Shown here one piece after another: positions 59,435 to 64,000 of a DNA stretch of 64,000 bases (its first letter is position 1; each line of letters begins with the position of its first letter). The stretch spans positions 1-64,000 of the forward strand of contig JAKBZN010000001.1 in assembly GCA_021842465.1 (NCBI GenBank). The letters are read 5' to 3'. Source of the stretch: Pseudomonadota bacterium (GTDB lineage: Bacteria; Pseudomonadota; Gammaproteobacteria; Burkholderiales; Burkholderiaceae_F). Position numbers and translations under genes: made by a program. The notes under the pieces are model-generated. The model searched no databases. It was not told the DNA's origin and was given only the letters and a program-made list of their open reading frames with translations.

Positions 59435-60253
59435 TCACTGCCAGCGCGCCAGGCAAACGCGGTCCCGGCCCTCGAGATCCAGCAGGGTCTCGACCGCATG
59501 GAATCCCTGCTCCCGCGCGAGCGCATGGACCTGCGGCCCTTGGTCGTAGCCATGTTCGAGCAGCAGGATGCCGCCGGGGCGCAGGTGCTCCCCGGCGCTC
59601 GCGATGATGGCGCGCAGCGCGCTCAAGCCATCGGCGCCATCGGTAAGCGCGTGCCGGGGTTCATGGGTCAGGCTGGACAGGTGGGGGTCGCCCTCCGCCA
59701 CGTAGGGAGGATTGGAGACGATCAGATCGAACCGCGCGCCGCCCAGCGGCGCGAACCAGTCTGCGGCAACCAGCCCGACGCGCGCCTGCAACCGACGGCT
59801 GTTCCGGCGCGCGACCGCCAGCGCCTGCAGGCAGCGGTCGGTCGCGACGACCTGCCAGTACGGTTGCGCCAGCGCCAGGGTGATCGCGATGCAACCCGAG
59901 CCGGTCCCGAGTTCCAGCACGGAAACATCCGGCCGGGGCGGAAGGAGGCGGACTGCGGTATCGACCAGAAGCTCGGTTTCGGGCCGTGGAATGAGCACAG
60001 CGGGCGTGACCTCGAGGGCGTGGCCGTAGAACTCCTGGAATCCGGTCAGGTAGGCCATCGGTGTGCCGCCGCGCCGCCGCACGACCAAATCGGAGAACCG
60101 CCCTTGCGCGGCCGGATGCACGGCGATTTCCGGATGCGCGACCAGGTGCTCCGGCGATACCTCCAGCGATAGGGCGAGCAGCGCCCGCGCCTCCCGAAAC
60201 GGAAGCCGGGATTGCCGCAGAAGGACGCTCGCATTGACGTTCGGATCGGTCAT
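59435..60253 (-). CDS. prmC: peptide chain release factor N5-glutamine methyltransferase
   Basis: VLELGTGSGCIAITLAL; DLIVSNPPYVAEGDPHL. Confidence 0.95.
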   Translation of the reverse strand: MTDPNVNASVLLRQSRLPFREARALLALSLEVSPEHLVAHPEIAVHPAAQGRFSDLVVRRRGGTPMAYLTGFQEFYGHALEVTPAVLIPRPETELLVDTAVRLLPPRPDVSVLELGTGSGCIAITLALAQPYWQVVATDRCLQALAVARRNSRRLQARVGLVAADWFAPLGGARFDLIVSNPPYVAEGDPHLSSLTHEPRHALTDGADGLSALRAIIASAGEHLRPGGILLLEHGYDQGPQVHALAREQGFHAVETLLDLEGRDRVCLARWQ

Positions 60254-60383
60254 CGCGCAATCCGGCTCGAAATGGAAGGAGAGACTTCCCGGGGAGTACA
60301 AAGTTCCGCGCCCTTCATCCAAAGGATGACATTGCGCACGGCGCCCACTCCGGACGGACCGCGGTGCGCGCACCGGAAGCGCG

Positions 60384-61466
60384 CTACTCCGACTCGGCCA
60401 GCGCCGCAAGCTGATCGGCCTGATACTCTGCGGTGAGGGCATTGCTCAGTTCGTCGAGGTCGCCATCCATGATCTGGTCGATCTTGTACAACGTCAAGTT
60501 GATGCGGTGGTCGGTCACGCGCCCCTGCGGGAAGTTGTAGGTGCGGATCCGCTCTGAGCGATCCCCGGTGCCAACCAGCGAGCGCCGGGCCGACGCCTGG
60601 CTTTGCTGCTGCGCACGGACCTGCGCGTCCTTGACCCGCGCCGCAAGAATCTTCAGCGCGCGATCCTTGTTCTTGTGCTGTGACCGGTCGTCCTGGCACT
60701 CCGCGACCAGGCCGGTCGGCAGATGGGTGACCCGTACGGCCGATTCGGTCTTGTTGACATGCTGCCCCCCGGCGCCGGAGGCGCGGAAGACATCGATCCG
60801 CAACTCGCTCGGATCGAACTTTACGTCCTCGACCTCGTCCGCCTCGGGAAGCACGGCAACCGTGCACGCCGAGGTGTGGATGCGGCCCTGCGCCTCGGTT
60901 TCCGGAACCCGCTGCACGCGATGCACCCCGGACTCGAATTTGAGCCGGCTGTACGCCCCCAAACCGGCGATGCGGACGATTACCTCGCGATATCCGCCAA
61001 GATCCGAAGGACTCTCCGAAAGAAGTTCGGTCTGCCAGCGGCGGCGTTCGGCATACCGCATATACATGCGTAGCAGTGCCGCGGCAAACAACGCCGACTC
61101 CTCCCCTCCGGTGCCGGCCCGGATCTCCAGGAAAATGTTGCGCTCGTCGTTCGGGTCGGTGGGCAGCAGCAGCCGTTGCAACTCGTCCTCCAGCGCACCG
61201 ATCCGTGTCCGGGCGAGGCCCTCCTCCTCCTGACCGAGCGCCCGCAACGCCGGCTCGGCAATCATTTGCTGGGCGGTCTCCAGGTCCTGTTCGGCCGCCA
61301 GAAACTCGCGGAAGCGCGCGACCACCGGTTCGATCTCCGCGCGTTCCCGCGACAGGCGGCGGAACTGGTCGAGATCACGCGCCGCGTCCTCGCTCGCGAG
61401 CGCGCCATCGATTTCCGCAAGGCGATGCACCAACTGGGCCAGTTTGGCCCGCATGGATTCTTTCAT
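60384..61466 (-). CDS. prfA: peptide chain release factor 1
   Basis: [48 protein letters not shown]. Confidence 0.97.
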   Translation of the reverse strand: MKESMRAKLAQLVHRLAEIDGALASEDAARDLDQFRRLSRERAEIEPVVARFREFLAAEQDLETAQQMIAEPALRALGQEEEGLARTRIGALEDELQRLLLPTDPNDERNIFLEIRAGTGGEESALFAAALLRMYMRYAERRRWQTELLSESPSDLGGYREVIVRIAGLGAYSRLKFESGVHRVQRVPETEAQGRIHTSACTVAVLPEADEVEDVKFDPSELRIDVFRASGAGGQHVNKTESAVRVTHLPTGLVAECQDDRSQHKNKDRALKILAARVKDAQVRAQQQSQASARRSLVGTGDRSERIRTYNFPQGRVTDHRINLTLYKIDQIMDGDLDELSNALTAEYQADQLAALAESE

Positions 61467-61583
61467 GGGAACAGGCATCCGCCCTGGGCGGGCGCTAAGG
61501 ACGTCGTGAAAAATGGATGACCGGCGCAGACGGATCCGCACCTTCGGATCGCGATGCCGGCAAGCGCGACACGTGCGATGTCA

Positions 61584-62879
61584 TTACTGATGGTTGGCCG
61601 GCTTGCGGTAGAACTGCGAGAGCATCCCGATCTGCCGCACCCGTTCATCGTCGGAAGCGCCTGCCGCCTCGTTGAGTACCGCGATCGGCGCATGCAGGAA
61701 CTTGTTGGTAAGCGCCCGCGAAAAACGCTCCAGCACCACCTCGACCGGTTCGCCGCGGGCAATCTGCCGCCGCGCGCGCTCGATTTCGTACATGCGCAGG
61801 CACTCCGCGCGCGCACGCATGTCGCGGATGACCGGAACGGTCTCGCGGCCGGCAAGCCAGCTCTCGAAATCGCGCACGCGGGTTTCGATGATCACCTCGG
61901 CCTGCGCGACCGCCGCTTGGCGGGCCTCCTGTCCGGTCTGCACCACCTGACCGAGATCATCGACGGTATAGACGAATACGTCATCGAGGCGGGAAACCTC
62001 GGGTTCGACGTCGCGGGGCACCGCAAGATCGACGACCAGCATCGGCCGATGGCGGCGGCTGCGGATCGCGCGCTCGACCATGCCCAGCCCAAGGATCGGC
62101 AGCGAACTCGCCGTGCAGGAAATCACGATGTCGAAGTGCGCCAGGGCGTCGGGAATGTCGGAAAGCGGAATCGCGCGGCCGTGCAAATGCGATGCCAGGT
62201 TGTGCGCGCGTTCGAGCGTCCGGTTGGCAACGGTGATCGTCTTGGGCCGCCGCGCGGCGAAATGCGTCGCCGTCAGTTCGATCATCTCGCCCGCGCCGAT
62301 GAACAGGACATGGCAATCGGCGATGTCGCCAAAGATCCGTTCAGCCATCTTTACCGCCGCTGCGGCCATCGACACCGACCGGGACCCGATCTCGGTCGAA
62401 CTGCGCACCTCCTTCGCAACCGCGAAGGTACGCTGGAACAGGTGGTTCAGCAGCAGACCGAGCCCGCCCGCCTCGCGCGCCAGCCGCTCCGCCTGCTTCA
62501 TCTGCCCGAGGATCTGCGGTTCCCCCAGGACCATCGAGTCGAGACCGCTCGCAACCCGGAATGCGTGGCGGACCGCGTCGGCCGCAGGCAGCGTATACGA
62601 GGAGCGCACGAAATCGCTGGCGACGACGCCCTTTTCTTCGGCAACGAATTCCGACAGGGCCGCCCCCGCCGGTTCCGGATCGTCCACCGCGCAATAGAAC
62701 TCCGTACGATTGCAGGTCGAGACGATCGCCGCTTCGGTCACGGTTCCTCGCGTCACACTCGCGAAGCGCTGCCGCAACCGCGCGATCGTTCCCTCGATTT
62801 CCTGCGGCAGAAACGCGACCCGCTCCCGCAAGGCGAGCGGCGCCGTTTGGTGATTCAATCCCAGGGTCAGCAGTTGCAT
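61584..62879 (-). CDS. hemA: glutamyl-tRNA reductase
   Basis: [47 protein letters not shown]. Confidence 0.96.
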   Translation of the reverse strand: MQLLTLGLNHQTAPLALRERVAFLPQEIEGTIARLRQRFASVTRGTVTEAAIVSTCNRTEFYCAVDDPEPAGAALSEFVAEEKGVVASDFVRSSYTLPAADAVRHAFRVASGLDSMVLGEPQILGQMKQAERLAREAGGLGLLLNHLFQRTFAVAKEVRSSTEIGSRSVSMAAAAVKMAERIFGDIADCHVLFIGAGEMIELTATHFAARRPKTITVANRTLERAHNLASHLHGRAIPLSDIPDALAHFDIVISCTASSLPILGLGMVERAIRSRRHRPMLVVDLAVPRDVEPEVSRLDDVFVYTVDDLGQVVQTGQEARQAAVAQAEVIIETRVRDFESWLAGRETVPVIRDMRARAECLRMYEIERARRQIARGEPVEVVLERFSRALTNKFLHAPIAVLNEAAGASDDERVRQIGMLSQFYRKPANHQ

Positions 62880-63047
62880 CGTCTTCCGTCGGAACGCTCC
62901 GACATTTTCTCTGCGGGAATCCATCCCTACCGCAAGCAGCCGCAGATTATGACGGGAAAATGATGCATTTGAGAAGCAGGTCTGGTGCTTCGCGCCGTCT
63001 GCGGCGCCTTCACGGACCTGCACGCCCGATCAAGCCCTCTTGCCAAT

Positions 63048-63066
63048 CGAAATGAGAATCATTACC
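63048..63066. promoter_or_regulatory. candidate Fur box
   Basis: CGAAATGAGAATCATTACC matches GATAATGATAATCATTATC at 14/19 positions. Confidence 0.5.
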
Positions 63067-63145
63067 ATCTAGACGCTACCATCGGCAGCCAAGGGAAACG
63101 GCTCGCCCTATCCTTAACAAGTCTTCACAAAAGAGAGGGAATTTC

Positions 63146-63211
63146 ATGAAGAAGCCATACACGGCCTCGTCATCGCCAAGCCACCACGAATGCGGAGAGA
63201 CCGCGCGATGA
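63146..63211 (+). CDS. 21-aa leader ORF coupled to the downstream outer-membrane protein gene
   Basis: ATG with AGAGAGGGA RBS encodes MKKPYTASSSPSHHECGETAR; stop overlaps next start (ATGA). Below the ORF track size cutoff. Confidence 0.45.
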   Translation: MKKPYTASSSPSHHECGETAR

Positions 63212-64000
63212 AGCCCATGACCACCAGAGGTGGCGTGCCCCTCCGCTTGGATCGAGACCACGGATGGGTCCGGATCGCGGTAGCCTGCCTTTGTGCGCTC
63301 GCCGTCTGCCGTCCCGCGGAAGCCGACCCCGACGACTACGTTCAGGATCTCGACATTTCCGCCGGCCAAAAGGAAATCGCCGTCATCGCGGGCGCTGCGA
63401 CGGCGACGCCCAACGGCGCTCCCGCACTGGAAGCGACGGCGGTGCAATATGAAGTGGGGATCACCGACCACATCCTGTCGGAAACCTACCTCCAGTTCGC
63501 AAACTCGACCCCGGGGTCGAGCGGGGGCGGCGTGGATGGATTCACCGAGGAGGGCGTATTCCGGTTCACCGATCCTGGCAAGCACTGGGCGGATTTCGGC
63601 GCGATGATCGAGGTCGAGCACCCGCGCGTCTGGTCGCAAGGCTGGTACCTGACCCTGTCGCCAATGCTGCAGACCGACCTCGGTGCCCTCCAGGTGAACC
63701 TCGACCCGATGGTCACGAAAATCGTGGGCGGCCCCGCGTACGGTGCCGCCACCCAACTCGGATTCCAGTACCAGTTCAAGTACCGGACTTCCGGCCCTCT
63801 GGACTATGGCATCCAGGGGTTCGGGTATGGCAAAAGCTGGGCGGCCGAAAACATCGTATTCAACCGCTGGAACAATGTCGGGCCGGCCATCTTCGGCAGC
63901 ATCCCGCTCCGCTCGGGGCGATCGATCGACTTCGATGCCGGGCTGCTGTTCGGCACGACGAACGACGCCCCGAGCCGCACCGTGCGTGCGGAAGTGGTCT
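63208..64000 (+). CDS. outer-membrane beta-barrel/porin-like protein (truncated at window edge)
   Basis: Open frame to window end; signal-peptide-like N-terminus ending VCRPAEA; alternating strands (WYLTLSPMLQTDLGALQVNLDPMV, TQLGFQYQFKYR). Confidence 0.65.
   Translation, partial: MKPMTTRGGVPLRLDRDHGWVRIAVACLCALAVCRPAEADPDDYVQDLDISAGQKEIAVIAGAATATPNGAPALEATAVQYEVGITDHILSETYLQFANSTPGSSGGGVDGFTEEGVFRFTDPGKHWADFGAMIEVEHPRVWSQGWYLTLSPMLQTDLGALQVNLDPMVTKIVGGPAYGAATQLGFQYQFKYRTSGPLDYGIQGFGYGKSWAAENIVFNRWNNVGPAIFGSIPLRSGRSIDFDAGLLFGTTNDAPSRTVRAEVV

Overview
This 64 kb GC-rich window looks like the chromosome of a betaproteobacterial sulfur oxidiser (taxon inferred from gene orders and family signatures only). 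The left edge is the 5' end of a 16S rRNA gene on the minus strand, with a good rrn promoter and boxA. The centre (about 23.8-44.4 kb) holds a complete oxidative (reverse) Dsr system. One minus-strand operon reads dsrA-dsrB-dsrC-dsrM-dsrK-dsrL-dsrJ-dsrO-dsrP-dsrN-cobA. A divergent plus-strand operon carries two uncharacterised proteins, a TauD-like dioxygenase, tusA, dsrE2, a FadL/OmpP1-like porin and dsrEFH, followed by mscL. This block lies between trpE (with rpe-gph) and trpGDC, so it appears to interrupt the usual betaproteobacterial rpe-gph-trpE-trpG-trpD-trpC order. A second sulfur cluster (DsrE-like, TusA-like, SQR-like flavoprotein, DUF1641-like) lies at 13.7-16.3 kb. Other notable content: an uncharacterised surface-polysaccharide-type locus at 5-12.8 kb (HEAT-repeat membrane protein, PgaC-like GT2, small TM protein, YaiO-like TPR/beta-barrel, LTA-synthase-like enzyme, TIM-barrel glycosidase-like protein); a duplicated tRNA-Phe 5' half joined to a roughly 100-nt string of hairpins; a GAF-GGDEF-globin-like-EAL protein; NAD biosynthesis genes (nadA, nadC, nadB); lrgAB, chrA; and the hemA-prfA-prmC-grxD-ubiX block. 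No CRISPR array or recognisable transposase was seen. All assignments are from reading the sequence; no database search was run.
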